Source: JADFUS01 sp036653215 (GTDB taxonomy: Bacteria; Bacteroidota; Bacteroidia; Bacteroidales; Rikenellaceae). From it: a stretch of DNA of 34,874 bases. The notes beneath the pieces were generated by a model. The model saw only the letters and a list, made by a program, of their open reading frames with translations. It ran no database searches and had not been told where the DNA came from. A program made the translations under genes and the position numbers. Shown one piece after another: positions 13,888-22,660 of the stretch (the first letter of the stretch is position 1; each line of letters opens with the position of its first letter). Location: contig JAVVUK010000006.1 in NCBI GenBank assembly GCA_036653215.1, positions 1-34,874 of the forward strand, in the 5' to 3' direction.

Positions 13888-15078
13888 ATGTACGGAAAAA
13901 TTAAAGAACATCTCTGCCAAGAGCTTAAGAATATTAGAGAGGCCGGATTATACAAAGAAGAACGTATAATTACCTCTCCACAAAAGGCAAGCATCCAAGT
14001 AAACAATTCGCAACAAGTTTTAAACTTCTGCGCCAACAACTATCTTGGGTTGTCTGACAATGCTGAAGTAATAAAAGCAGCGAAAGACGCTATGGACTTC
14101 CGTGGATACGGAATGTCTTCTGTAAGATTTATCTGCGGGACTCAAGACATCCACAAAGAGCTTGAAAAGGCCATCTCAGACTATTTCGGCACTGAAGACA
14201 CAATTTTGTATGCTGCTTGTTTTGACGCTAATGGCGGTGTTTTCGAACCTCTATTTACAGATCAAGACGCTATTATCTCAGACTCTCTAAACCACGCTTC
14301 TATAATTGATGGTGTGCGTCTATGTAAAGCTAAGAGATATAGATATACCAACTCTTCTATGGAAGAACTTGAGGCTGCCTTAAAAGAAGCACAAAGCCAA
14401 CGTTTTAGGATTATCGTCACAGACGGTGTTTTCTCTATGGACGGAAATGTTGCTCCTATGGATAAAATATCCGAATTAGCCAATAAATATGACGCTTTAG
14501 TGATGGTAGATGAGTGTCACTCAGCAGGTGTTGTTGGAGCAACAGGACGAGGCGTATCCGAGAAATTTAACCTTCGTGGCAAGATAGACATAATAACAGG
14601 GACACTCGGCAAAGCCTTTGGTGGTGCTGTGGGTGGTTTCACAACCGGGAAGAAAGAAATAATAGAGCTTTTACGTCAACGCTCACGTCCTTATCTATTT
14701 TCAAACTCTGTTCCACCATCAGTTGTCGGTGCTTCTATCAAAGTATTTGAGATACTTAAAAAGTCAAACGCTATCCATGACAAACTTGTCGAAAACGTCG
14801 ATTATTTTATCGGCAAGATGAAAGCTGCTGGCTTCGACATCAAACCTACAAAATCGGCTATCTGCGCTGTCATGCTTTATGATGCCAAGCTATCTCAAGA
14901 TTTTGCTGCTGCGCTTCTCAAAGAGGGTATATATGTAACAGGCTTCTACTATCCTGTTGTGCCTCAAGGACAAGCAAGGATCCGTGTTCAAGTATCGGCA
15001 GGACACGACCGCCAAGACCTTGACAAATGTGTAACAGCCTTTACCAAAGTAGGTAAAGAGATGAAAGTATTAAAATAA
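13888..15078 (+). CDS. kbl: Glycine C-acetyltransferase (2-amino-3-ketobutyrate CoA ligase)
   Basis: This 396-residue alpha-oxoamine synthase has the length of E. coli Kbl. Together with threonine dehydrogenase it converts threonine to glycine and acetyl-CoA, splitting 2-amino-3-oxobutyrate with CoA. Visible motifs are NFCANNYLGLSD near residue 50, GTQDIHKELE, VDECHSAGVVG, and the PLP lysine Lys242 in TLGKAFGG. The similarity to Kbl extends to the N-terminal YKEERIITSPQ block, which separates it from 8-amino-7-oxononanoate synthase (BioF) and 5-aminolevulinate synthase. No tdh lies beside it, unlike the common kbl-tdh pair, so threonine dehydrogenase must be elsewhere. The gene is divergent from two TetR regulators and has its own terminator. 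Confidence 0.92.
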   Translation: MYGKIKEHLCQELKNIREAGLYKEERIITSPQKASIQVNNSQQVLNFCANNYLGLSDNAEVIKAAKDAMDFRGYGMSSVRFICGTQDIHKELEKAISDYFGTEDTILYAACFDANGGVFEPLFTDQDAIISDSLNHASIIDGVRLCKAKRYRYTNSSMEELEAALKEAQSQRFRIIVTDGVFSMDGNVAPMDKISELANKYDALVMVDECHSAGVVGATGRGVSEKFNLRGKIDIITGTLGKAFGGAVGGFTTGKKEIIELLRQRSRPYLFSNSVPPSVVGASIKVFEILKKSNAIHDKLVENVDYFIGKMKAAGFDIKPTKSAICAVMLYDAKLSQDFAAALLKEGIYVTGFYYPVVPQGQARIRVQVSAGHDRQDLDKCVTAFTKVGKEMKVLK

Positions 15079-15098
15079 CACCACCTACACTCAAAATA

Positions 15099-15133
15099 AA
15101 AGCAGCAGCCCGATATAATCGAGCTGCTGCTTT
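15099..15133. terminator. Terminator between kbl and the CoA-transferase gene
   Basis: AAAGCAGCAGC (15099-15109) pairs with GCTGCTGCTTT (15123-15133), and an inner CGAT/ATCG stem extends the hairpin. It sits between convergent genes and can serve both. Confidence 0.85.
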
Positions 15134-15152
15134 GTTATTTATAGATTGATAT

Positions 15153-16472
15153 CTATTTTTTAGATTGATTTAGAACGTATGTATAGTGACCTCCAAAACG
15201 CTCAAACGCCGCACGCTCAAGGGTTTCACGATGGTCTGGGTGAGCAATGCTTGTTAAAAGAGCAGCTCTTTGTTGCATAGACTTACCACGTAAATTTACT
15301 GCACCCCATTCTGTAACTATATATTCGACGTTAGGACGAGATGTGACAACGCCAGCACCCAAAGCAAGAGTAGGAGCAATTTTACTAATGCCTTTATTTG
15401 TAACCGATTGCATAGCGATCATTGAGATACCACCTTTTGAACGTGAAGCACCGTAAACGAAGTCTACTTGTCCACCAACACCAGAGAAGAAGCGTGTACC
15501 TAAAGAGTCGGCACATACTTGACCTGTAAGATCTATTTGAAGAGCTGAGTTGATAGAGGTAACTTTAGGGTTTTGAGCTATCATGAAAGGGTCGTTTGTG
15601 TATTCGACTGCCTTAACAAGAATTGCAGGGTTAAGATCGACAAAGTCGTATACATTTTTTGAACCCATACAGAATGTAGTGACAATCTTACCTTTATCAA
15701 TAGCTTTGTTTCTACCATTAATAACACCACTTTCATATAAAGGAAGCACACCGTCAGCAAACATTTCGGTATGAACCCCAAGGTCTTTATGGTTTTTAAG
15801 TTGCGCAAGAACAGCGTTAGGTATAGATCCTATGCCCATTTGAAGACAAGCACCATCGTCTATAAGCTCAGCACAATATTTACCGATAAGCTCTTCTTCA
15901 GCAGTAGGAGCTGTGTAATGACCTTCAAATAAAGGAGTGTCACATTGACACATATAGTCTATCTCAGAGACGTGAAGGAAAGAGTCTCCGAAAGTACGAG
16001 GCATAAATTTGTTTATACAAGCGATAACAACTGGTTTGCACTCAAGGGCAGCAGGAAGAGTATCTACAGAAGTACCCATAGATACGAAGCCGTGTGCGTC
16101 AGGAACAGAGCATTGCATAAGTACTACATTACAAGGAAGCTCTCCTCTACGATATAGGGCTTGAGTGTCACTAAGGAAACAAGGGATGTAGTCTGCATAA
16201 CCCTCTTGAGTATATTTACGCATATTTGATCCAACGAAGAATTGGTCTGATTGGAATATGCCTTCAAACTCATTAGCAGCATAACTCATAGCACCCTCAG
16301 TATGAAGGTGATGAATATAAACATCTTTTAGTTCACCGTTTCTACCACGTTCTACCATAGCATCAATAAGTGCTATCGGAGTAGTAGACACACTACTAAT
16401 ATGTACATGGTCTCCGCTCTTTATTGCCTTTACCGCCTCAGCAGGCGATACGATTTTAAAGTTATTATTCAT
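15153..16472 (-). CDS. Acetyl-CoA hydrolase/transferase-family CoA-transferase (butyryl-CoA:acetate or 4-hydroxybutyrate type)
   Basis: This 439-residue class I CoA-transferase exchanges CoA between acyl groups through a glutamyl-CoA intermediate. The catalytic Glu is Glu236 in LGVHTEMFADG, with GIGSIPNAV (213-221) before it and the glycine-rich oxyanion loop FFSGVGGQVDFVYG in the C-terminal half. These match enzymes annotated as butyryl-CoA:acetate CoA-transferase and 4-hydroxybutyrate CoA-transferase. In oral and gut Bacteroidales such enzymes take part in fermenting amino acids or succinate to butyrate, generating acetyl-CoA. Which acyl-CoA this copy prefers is not decidable by eye. It lies 21 bases after a DUF4834 membrane-protein gene, probably on one transcript. 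Confidence 0.85.
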   Translation of the reverse strand: MNNNFKIVSPAEAVKAIKSGDHVHISSVSTTPIALIDAMVERGRNGELKDVYIHHLHTEGAMSYAANEFEGIFQSDQFFVGSNMRKYTQEGYADYIPCFLSDTQALYRRGELPCNVVLMQCSVPDAHGFVSMGTSVDTLPAALECKPVVIACINKFMPRTFGDSFLHVSEIDYMCQCDTPLFEGHYTAPTAEEELIGKYCAELIDDGACLQMGIGSIPNAVLAQLKNHKDLGVHTEMFADGVLPLYESGVINGRNKAIDKGKIVTTFCMGSKNVYDFVDLNPAILVKAVEYTNDPFMIAQNPKVTSINSALQIDLTGQVCADSLGTRFFSGVGGQVDFVYGASRSKGGISMIAMQSVTNKGISKIAPTLALGAGVVTSRPNVEYIVTEWGAVNLRGKSMQQRAALLTSIAHPDHRETLERAAFERFGGHYTYVLNQSKK

Positions 16473-16493
16473 TCTATTTAAGTATTTGAATTA

Positions 16494-16796
16494 TTATTTT
16501 TCTATTTCTTCATCGACCTCTTCATATTCGACATACTCACCCAACTTTTTATCCACCGTGCGAGCATCTTCAGTTACTTTAGTAACCTTTACGCTACCCT
16601 CTTTCGGAGATTTAGGTGCAGTACCACCCCACGACTTAGACCAAAAGAAAGGCTGACCATTAGGAGAAGCACCTCCGTTACGCTCTATCTCCTTTAGTTT
16701 ACGTGAGATCCAAATACGAAAAAATAACCTACCAAGAAACCCTAAAAGGTAGATTGTTAATATTGTTATAAATATAAATGATAAAAAATTTCCCAT
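16494..16796 (-). CDS. DUF4834-family small membrane protein
   Basis: The 100-residue protein has one N-terminal transmembrane helix (FLSFIFITILTIYLLGFLGRLFF, about 4-26). After it comes a basic stretch (RIWISRKLKEIER) and a soluble tail rich in Gly/Pro and then in Glu/Lys (EYVEYEEVDEEIEK). This pattern, with conserved G/P residues in the middle, fits DUF4834, a family of unknown function restricted to Bacteroidetes. The topology suggests the tail is cytoplasmic. It has its own promoter and precedes the CoA-transferase gene by 21 bases; a functional link is not implied by family knowledge. Confidence 0.7.
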   Translation of the reverse strand: MGNFLSFIFITILTIYLLGFLGRLFFRIWISRKLKEIERNGGASPNGQPFFWSKSWGGTAPKSPKEGSVKVTKVTEDARTVDKKLGEYVEYEEVDEEIEK

Positions 16797-16819
16797 AAAA
16801 AATGTTTACAAAGAACATA

Positions 16820-16850
16820 CAAAATTACTCCATTTTTTGAATTTAACAAA
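16820..16850 (-). promoter_or_regulatory. Promoter for DUF4834/CoA-transferase
   Basis: On the minus strand TTTG (16847-16850), a 19-base spacer and TAATTTTG (16820-16827) match the Bacteroidetes consensus exactly. Confidence 0.7.
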
Positions 16851-16898
16851 ACCCATCGACACAATTTAATATTTTTTATAAATGGTATTGTTTATGCT

Positions 16899-16928
16899 TT
16901 TGTTTACAAATAAAATTTATTACTTTTG
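16899..16928 (+). promoter_or_regulatory. Promoter for purB-tatD-tcdA
   Basis: TTTG (16899-16902), an 18-base spacer and TACTTTTG (16921-16928) match TTTG-N18/20-TAnnTTTG. The ATG of purB follows 27 bases later. Confidence 0.68.
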
Positions 16929-16955
16929 TGCTTTGCACATTAAACTTCATAAAAG

Positions 16956-18305
16956 ATGGAACTGAACACATTAACCGCCATATCACCGATTGACGGCAGA
17001 TACCGTGACAAATGCGGAGAGCTTGCAAGCTATTTTTCTGAATATGCCCTAATAAGATATAGAGTTCTCGTAGAAATAGAATATTTTATAGCCCTTTGCA
17101 ACATACCTCTCGACCAACTAAAGTCGTTTGATAAAGGTTCATTTGAGACCCTTCGTGACATATATAAAACGTTCTCTATTGACGACGCTCGTCGTGTAAA
17201 AGAGATCGAGAAAACCACGAACCACGATGTTAAAGCTGTCGAATACTTCATCAAAGAGAAGATGGATGAGTTAAATATGGGGTCGGCACGTGAGTTTATA
17301 CATTTTGGACTTACCTCACAAGACATAAACAACACAGCAACGCCATATACTTTGCGTGACGCTTCTAACGAAGTCTATTATCCTACTCTTCAAGAAGTTG
17401 TAGCTATACTTACAGCTCTTTCAAAAGAATGGGAGGATATACCTATGCTTGCACATACACATGGGCAACCTGCTTCTCCAACTCGTCTTGGCAAGGAAAT
17501 TAAAGTTTATGTAGAACGTCTTCAAAAACAAATCACCCTTGTCTCAAAGATCCCATGTCCTGCAAAATTTGGCGGAGCAACAGGGAACTTTAACGCTCAC
17601 TTTGCAGCATACCCAAACATCGACTGGGTTGCATTTGCAAATACTTTTGTAAACGACACATTAGGTCTCGATCGTTCTCAAACAACCACACAAATAGAAC
17701 ATTACGACAACATAGCAGCTATCTTTGATAGTTATAAACGCATAAACACTATTTTAATAGACCTATGTCGTGATATGTGGACATACATATCTATGGAATA
17801 TTTCAAACAAAAGATTAAGGCTGGAGAAGTTGGATCATCGGCAATGCCACACAAAGTTAATCCTATTGATTTTGAAAATGCAGAAGGCAATTTAGGCATG
17901 GCAAATGCCATCTTCAATCACCTTTCTATGAAACTGCCATTATCTCGTCTACAACGTGACTTGACAGATTCTACGGTGCTTCGTAACATAGGCGTTCCGA
18001 TGGGACACACCATGATCGCCTTGAAATCTATGATTAAAGGTCTCAACAAATTAATAATCAATACCGACGCCATAGACCGTGACTTAAACCGTAACTGGGC
18101 GGTTGTAGCAGAAGGCATCCAAACGATATTACGTCGTGAGAACTATCCTAACCCTTATGAGGCACTTAAGCAACTTACTCGTACTAACAAGGGGGTAACA
18201 CAAGAAGTAATGGTTGAGTTTGTTGAAGGGCTTAAAATTAGCGATAGCGTTAAAAAAGAGCTTCTTGCACTTACGCCAAGTACTTATGTGGGAATAAAAT
18301 TATGA
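16956..18305 (+). CDS. purB: Adenylosuccinate lyase
   Basis: This 449-residue fumarase/aspartase-superfamily enzyme cleaves SAICAR in purine synthesis and adenylosuccinate in AMP formation, releasing fumarate each time. It starts with the PurB-specific LTAISPIDGRY and contains TNHDVKAVEYF, HFGLTSQDINNTA, THGQPASPTRLGKE and the superfamily signature GSSAMPHKVNPIDFE (from Gly293), with the catalytic Ser on the flexible loop at Ser294/Ser295. The length (about 450) and the sequence blocks match the E. coli-type long PurB. Its stop overlaps the start of the TatD-like gene by 4 bases (ATGA), so translation is coupled. Confidence 0.95.
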   Translation: MELNTLTAISPIDGRYRDKCGELASYFSEYALIRYRVLVEIEYFIALCNIPLDQLKSFDKGSFETLRDIYKTFSIDDARRVKEIEKTTNHDVKAVEYFIKEKMDELNMGSAREFIHFGLTSQDINNTATPYTLRDASNEVYYPTLQEVVAILTALSKEWEDIPMLAHTHGQPASPTRLGKEIKVYVERLQKQITLVSKIPCPAKFGGATGNFNAHFAAYPNIDWVAFANTFVNDTLGLDRSQTTTQIEHYDNIAAIFDSYKRINTILIDLCRDMWTYISMEYFKQKIKAGEVGSSAMPHKVNPIDFENAEGNLGMANAIFNHLSMKLPLSRLQRDLTDSTVLRNIGVPMGHTMIALKSMIKGLNKLIINTDAIDRDLNRNWAVVAEGIQTILRRENYPNPYEALKQLTRTNKGVTQEVMVEFVEGLKISDSVKKELLALTPSTYVGIKL

Positions 18306-18958
18306 ATGAAGTAAAATATATAAATGCACATACCCACAATAGAGATGACGACAATATCATCTCTATTGTCTCTTATAGGATAGGAGTAGACACCATTGAT
18401 TTTTCACATCCTTATACAGCTGGGGTTCACCCTTGGGATACCCAATGTTGTGATGTAAATGCTATTGCCAAAGCCATAGAAACGACAGAAAACATAATCG
18501 CCATAGGTGAAATAGGACTCGATTATGCGGCAAGCAAGAAAAACAAAAACATCCAAATGCTTTATTTCTGCGAACAGATAAAAGAAGCCGCCAAAAGAGG
18601 GTTGCCAATTGTTATACACTCTGTCAAGGCATGGGACGATATGCTTCCTACATTAAAAGAATATGCACCGACCATTAAAGGGATCATGATACATGGCTTT
18701 ATAGGTGATAAAAATACGTTTCACGAATTGATGAAAATAGGAGCTTACATATCTTATGGCTTCGATGCTTCAGCATCACCAAAAACCCTTGAAACCCTAA
18801 AAGAGATCCCTCTTGAGAAGTTATTCTTGGAAAATGATGCTTCAGGCGGAGACATAGTAGAGTTATATCAAGAGGTGGCTAACTTACGCAACATAAGCGT
18901 TGAAGAGCTGAAAAAGGTTATTTTTGATAATTTCAATAAGCTATATGATTTGGACTGA
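18302..18958 (+). CDS. TatD-family metal-dependent hydrolase (short form)
   Basis: This 218-residue TIM-barrel amidohydrolase is predicted to bind two metal ions. The motifs run in order: INAHTHNR (metal His pair), GVHPWD, AIGEIGLDY (bridging Glu), IVIHSVKAWDDM and IMIHGFIG (metal His residues) and LENDASGG (Asp). TatD proteins are commonly 3'-5' DNases or RNA-processing hydrolases. This copy is about 40 residues shorter than E. coli TatD, and its first motif lacks the usual DxHxH aspartate, so its activity may differ. It starts inside the stop of purB and overlaps tcdA by 14 bases. Confidence 0.82.
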   Translation: MNEVKYINAHTHNRDDDNIISIVSYRIGVDTIDFSHPYTAGVHPWDTQCCDVNAIAKAIETTENIIAIGEIGLDYAASKKNKNIQMLYFCEQIKEAAKRGLPIVIHSVKAWDDMLPTLKEYAPTIKGIMIHGFIGDKNTFHELMKIGAYISYGFDASASPKTLETLKEIPLEKLFLENDASGGDIVELYQEVANLRNISVEELKKVIFDNFNKLYDLD

Positions 18959-19664
18959 ACGTACAGAGTTGCTTTTAGGAGATAGGAACATAGCTATTCT
19001 AAAAGAAGCTCATGTCCTTATCGTTGGATTAGGAGGAGTGGGAGCCTATGCAGCAGAGATGATATGCCGTTCAGGGGTTGGCTCACTAACAATAGTAGAT
19101 GCCGACGACATCTCTCTTTCCAACATAAACCGCCAACTAATAGCCCTACACTCTACGGTCGGAAAAAGCAAATCAGAAGTCCTTGCTACAAGGCTTAGAG
19201 ACATAAATCCGACAATAAACCTAACTGTAATACAACAATATCTAAAAGACGAAAAGATAGACGAGGTGCTTGACAGTAGCAAATTCGACTTCGTGGTAGA
19301 CGCAATAGACACTTTATCACCTAAGGTTGCTCTCATATTAGGCTCTCTAAAAAGAGGTTATCCTTTGGTTAGTTCTATGGGAGCTGGAGCAAAAACAGAT
19401 CCTACAAAAATCGAGATTAGAGACATAGCAAAAAGCCACCATTGCCCTCTCGCCTTTGCTCTAAGGAAGCGGCTCCACAGGGCAGGTGTAACGACAGGCT
19501 TCACCGCCATATTCTCGCCCGAAGAAGTACGTGAAGGATCTATGATAAGGGTTGAGGAGCAAAATAAAAAAAGTAATGTAGGTACCATATCTTATATCCC
19601 GACTGTCTTCGGCTGTTATTGCGCTTCTGTAGTCATCAGATCTTTGATAGGAGAGTATATTTAA
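18945..19664 (+). CDS. tcdA: tRNA threonylcarbamoyladenosine dehydratase
   Basis: This E1-like adenylating enzyme cyclises t6A at position 37 of tRNAs to ct6A. Numbered from ATG 18945 it has 239 residues. The nucleotide-binding loop GLGGVG lies at 28-33, followed by VDADDISLSNINRQ (51-64) and GKSKSEV, all typical of TcdA and ThiF/MoeB relatives. The YgdL-type opening RTELLLGDRNIAIL and the sequence CPLAFALRKRLHRAGV point to TcdA rather than ThiF/MoeB. A longer reading from TTG 18924 adds seven residues and lies wholly inside the tatD-like gene; the ATG at 18945 matches the family start better. It is third in purB-tatD-tcdA. Confidence 0.88.
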   Translation: MIWTERTELLLGDRNIAILKEAHVLIVGLGGVGAYAAEMICRSGVGSLTIVDADDISLSNINRQLIALHSTVGKSKSEVLATRLRDINPTINLTVIQQYLKDEKIDEVLDSSKFDFVVDAIDTLSPKVALILGSLKRGYPLVSSMGAGAKTDPTKIEIRDIAKSHHCPLAFALRKRLHRAGVTTGFTAIFSPEEVREGSMIRVEEQNKKSNVGTISYIPTVFGCYCASVVIRSLIGEYI

Positions 19665-19750
19665 GGTATTATTACTTTTTGTACAATTTTCGCCATGCTC
19701 TTATCGTTAGATACTTCAAAAGACGGAATTATTTTTATAAGCATATCATC

Positions 19751-20482
19751 ATGGATAACTTCACATCTAAATACGAATTTACCATTGTCGTCCCTCTTTA
19801 CAATGAAGAAGATAATATAGAACGGCTTAAAAACGAATTGAGTTCTTTCTTGCCAACCTCCTTTTTCTCTACGTGCGTGCTTTTTGTAGATGACGGATCC
19901 ACCGATAATTCACTTCAAAAAGTCAAAGAAGCGTGCTCCATGACACCCAATTTTTACTATATCTCATTTGCAAAAAACAGAGGTCTTAGTGCTGCCATAA
20001 AAGCAGGCATTGATATTGTACAATCTAAATATATCGGATATATAGATGCCGATCTGCAAACCACACCTAAAGACTTCAACCTGCTATTACCACATCTTAA
20101 AGATTATAAGATGGCTATCGGCATACGTATGAATAGGAAAGATACCTTTGTAAAAAAACTATCAAGTAAAATAGCCAATAACTTCCGTCGTTACATGACC
20201 AAAGACGATGCCATAGATACAGGATGTCCTTTAAAAGTATTACATACCGAATATGCTCGTCGTATGCCTTTTTTCACAGGGATGCACCGTTTCATGCCTG
20301 CATTATTACTCCTTGAGGGAGAGTCGACAAAGCAAGTTGTGGTAAGCCACTTCCCTCGTATTGCAGGGGTTGCCAAATACAACCTACGCAACAGGCTTAT
20401 ATCTCCTTTGGTCGACTGTTTTGGTTATCGATGGATGAAAAAAAGATATATCCGATATACCATTAATGATAATAACTTATAG
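19751..20482 (+). CDS. Family 2 glycosyltransferase, polyprenyl-phosphate-sugar-synthase-like
   Basis: This 243-residue GT-A protein has FTIVVPLYNEEDNI (10-23), DDGSTD (47-52), DADLQT (99-104, metal/UDP site) and RIAGVAKYNLRNR (203-215), the pattern of DPM1/ArnC/GtrB-like enzymes that put a sugar from a nucleotide donor onto polyprenyl phosphate. GtrB and ArnC have two C-terminal transmembrane helices; this protein has none and ends in an amphipathic basic segment, like the soluble DPM1 type. The start at ATG 19751 is preferred over an upstream 44-residue extension (from 19619) because the conserved fold begins at about residue 10. It is followed 2 bases later by a LAB_N protein, then by a GT39 transferase and an epimerase. 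The sugar is inferred to be uronic acid from that context. Confidence 0.85.
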   Translation: MDNFTSKYEFTIVVPLYNEEDNIERLKNELSSFLPTSFFSTCVLFVDDGSTDNSLQKVKEACSMTPNFYYISFAKNRGLSAAIKAGIDIVQSKYIGYIDADLQTTPKDFNLLLPHLKDYKMAIGIRMNRKDTFVKKLSSKIANNFRRYMTKDDAIDTGCPLKVLHTEYARRMPFFTGMHRFMPALLLLEGESTKQVVVSHFPRIAGVAKYNLRNRLISPLVDCFGYRWMKKRYIRYTINDNNL

Positions 20483-20484
20483 AA

Positions 20485-21120
20485 ATGAGTAGCTGGTCAA
20501 TATTTGCAATAGGATTTATAGCTCAATTATTCTTTTCCGCACGACTACTTCTACAATGGGTTCTCTCGGAAAAGGCACATAAAGTTGTCTCTCCTGCTAT
20601 ATTTTGGCAACTCAGCATCATAGGTTCATTTCTTCTTTTTGTTTATGGATGGGTGAGGGACGACTTTGCTATCATCTTCGGACAACTTATCTCATACTAC
20701 GTATATATCTGGAACCTCAACATCCAAGATAATTGGAAGAAAATTAATAAAATAATCCGATTTGTCTTTGTCATAACTCCCATTGCTGCGATAATATATA
20801 TGCTTTGTAATTGGGATTACAACTTCACAAGGCTCTTCGAGAATGAGAATATACCACTTACATTATTGATATATGGATCCTTAGGACAGCTCATTTTCAC
20901 TCTTCGCTTTGTCTATCAATGGATCTACTCTCTTCGTCGTGGCGAGTCTATCCTTCCACAAGGATTTTGGATCATCAGCCTCATAGGTTCTCTTATCATA
21001 ATATCATATGCCATTTACCGTCATGACCCAGTGTTGATCTTGGGTCAGTGCACTGGTGCTTTTGTATATACAAGAAACCTATTTATAATAAGAAAATCAA
21101 AACTTATACATGAAAAGTAA
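20485..21120 (+). CDS. Small membrane protein with two LAB_N (lipid-A-disaccharide-synthase N-terminal-like) repeats
   Basis: The 211-residue protein is almost entirely membrane-embedded, with about six or seven helices in two homologous halves, residues 7-80 and 127-201. Matching positions are Q14/Q135, R20/R141, QW 24-25/145-146, FW 40-41/161-162, GS 47-48/168-169, RD 58-59/RH 179-180 and GQ 66-67/187-188. Each half is a LAB_N domain, the membrane module found fused to some LpxB proteins. No glycosyltransferase domain is attached. Three-helix repeats of this kind resemble PQ-loop/SWEET transporter layouts, so a role in moving or presenting the polyprenyl-phosphate-sugar is possible. This is inference. 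It overlaps the GT39 gene by 11 bases. Confidence 0.78.
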   Translation: MSSWSIFAIGFIAQLFFSARLLLQWVLSEKAHKVVSPAIFWQLSIIGSFLLFVYGWVRDDFAIIFGQLISYYVYIWNLNIQDNWKKINKIIRFVFVITPIAAIIYMLCNWDYNFTRLFENENIPLTLLIYGSLGQLIFTLRFVYQWIYSLRRGESILPQGFWIISLIGSLIIISYAIYRHDPVLILGQCTGAFVYTRNLFIIRKSKLIHEK

Positions 21121-22660
21121 GTTTTACATATATATACTTCCTTTACTGGCTATCGTCCCCATATTTATATTTAGAGATTACACCCCAGATAATGAGCTTC
21201 GTTACATAAGCATCATAGAAGAGGCATTACGTAACGGCTCACTCTTTGCCTTTCATAATCAAGGCGTGGCATATGCCGACAAGCCACCTCTCTATTTTTG
21301 GTTGCTCATGGCGTGTAGACACATCACAGGTGAGAACATAATGTTACTAATCGGACTTTTCACACTCATTCCCACAGTTGTAATTTTTTATGTGATGAAC
21401 AACCTAAGCTTTGGCAAACATGAAAATGTCAAAGCAACCCCCATCTTAATGCTCCTCACCTCTGTAATGTTTATCGGCTCTGCCTTAGTGATCCGTATGG
21501 ATATGCTCATGGTGATGTTTATAATCCTCGCCCTCTACAACTTCTATCGGATATATACCAAAACGAATAACAAATGGGACTCTTATTTTCTCCCTCTTAA
21601 CATCTTTTTAGCTCTTTTCACCAAAGGACCAGTAGGGCTATTAGCCCCTATCGTTGCCATCGCTGTATTCCTTTTTTCAGAACACAAATTAAAAGACTTT
21701 GGGCATTATTTAGGTCTTAAGCAATGGACTATAATAGTGAGCTTAGCAGCTATATGGTTTACAGGGGTAGCTCTTGAAGGAGGAAGTGAATATGTAAACA
21801 ACCTTCTTTTCAAGCAAACAATAGGAAGAGGAATAAACTCATTTCACCATAAAGAACCATTTTACTACTACCTTCAGACGATATGGTATACCGCTGCTCC
21901 GTGGTCTCTGTTATGTGTCGTTGTTATGATAAAAGGATTTCAGAAACGTATAATACAACACAATACCCTACTGAAATTTTATAGCGTAATCATACTATCC
22001 ACCCTTGTCACACTATCTCTAATAAGCTCTAAAATAGACATATACCTACTTCCTATATATCCATTTCTGATATACTTGACCGTATTATTACTCAAAGAAA
22101 TAAAAATAGATTGGGTTATTAAGAGTTCTATATTTCTTCCCTCTATAATACTTTTTTTAACTCCATTATCGTTATTGTTCGATGATGTATTACTTCCTAT
22201 AATACCGCCAAATATGTGGCTTATATATTTAGGAATTATCATATTATGCTTGGGAGGTTTTTGTGGTGCTGTTTTTGCATTGAAAGGGCATATCAAAAAA
22301 GCATCATTATCTATTTCCACATCTCTGTTAATCGCTATTTTTGTAATGTCATTTACAGTTCCATATTTCAATGATATTATAGGATTTAGAAATATGTCAC
22401 TCACAGCGAAAAAGGCAGCTATGGAAAACGGAATAACATCGTATGCTTTTTATCAATTTCGTGGAGGTGAGAACATGGATGTGTTCCTCAAGACGAAGCT
22501 AAAACAAGTAAAAGACATGAAAGAGTTGAAAACGATACACGAGACAATATTTTTTGTAAGAGAAAAAGATATTAATAGTCAAGACTCCTTAAAAGAATTT
22601 TTAAGATACACACCAATGATTAAAAAAGTAGGTGATTTTGAAATTTACATTATAAAATGA
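21110..22660 (+). CDS. Family 39-type (ArnT/PMT-like) polyprenyl-phosphate-sugar transferase
   Basis: This 516-residue protein has about 11 transmembrane helices followed by a soluble C-terminal domain of about 90 residues. The first periplasmic loop carries YTPDNELRY (24-32, the acidic catalytic motif of GT-C enzymes) and ADKPPLYFWL (56-65). Later come FTKGPVGLLAP and YYLQTIWYTAAPW, all standard for the ArnT/PMT group. Such enzymes take a sugar from polyprenyl phosphate and add it to an acceptor on the outer face of the inner membrane, often lipid A. It is third in the GT2-LAB_N-GT39-epimerase cassette and overlaps both neighbours (11 and 4 bases). The acceptor is unknown; lipid A or core oligosaccharide is the first guess. 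Confidence 0.84.
   Translation: MKSKFYIYILPLLAIVPIFIFRDYTPDNELRYISIIEEALRNGSLFAFHNQGVAYADKPPLYFWLLMACRHITGENIMLLIGLFTLIPTVVIFYVMNNLSFGKHENVKATPILMLLTSVMFIGSALVIRMDMLMVMFIILALYNFYRIYTKTNNKWDSYFLPLNIFLALFTKGPVGLLAPIVAIAVFLFSEHKLKDFGHYLGLKQWTIIVSLAAIWFTGVALEGGSEYVNNLLFKQTIGRGINSFHHKEPFYYYLQTIWYTAAPWSLLCVVVMIKGFQKRIIQHNTLLKFYSVIILSTLVTLSLISSKIDIYLLPIYPFLIYLTVLLLKEIKIDWVIKSSIFLPSIILFLTPLSLLFDDVLLPIIPPNMWLIYLGIIILCLGGFCGAVFALKGHIKKASLSISTSLLIAIFVMSFTVPYFNDIIGFRNMSLTAKKAAMENGITSYAFYQFRGGENMDVFLKTKLKQVKDMKELKTIHETIFFVREKDINSQDSLKEFLRYTPMIKKVGDFEIYIIK

Noticed and set aside
18924..18944. TTG start seven codons upstream of tcdA
   Set aside because: The ATG at 18945 matches where the family begins.
19619..19750. 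44-residue N-terminal extension of the GT2 protein
   Set aside because: It is rich in Arg/Tyr/Phe, overlaps the end of tcdA and precedes the normal start of the GT2 fold; ATG 19751 is preferred.
21979..22404. 141-codon minus-strand frame opposite the GT39 gene
   Set aside because: It reflects the base pattern of membrane-helix codons on the other strand.
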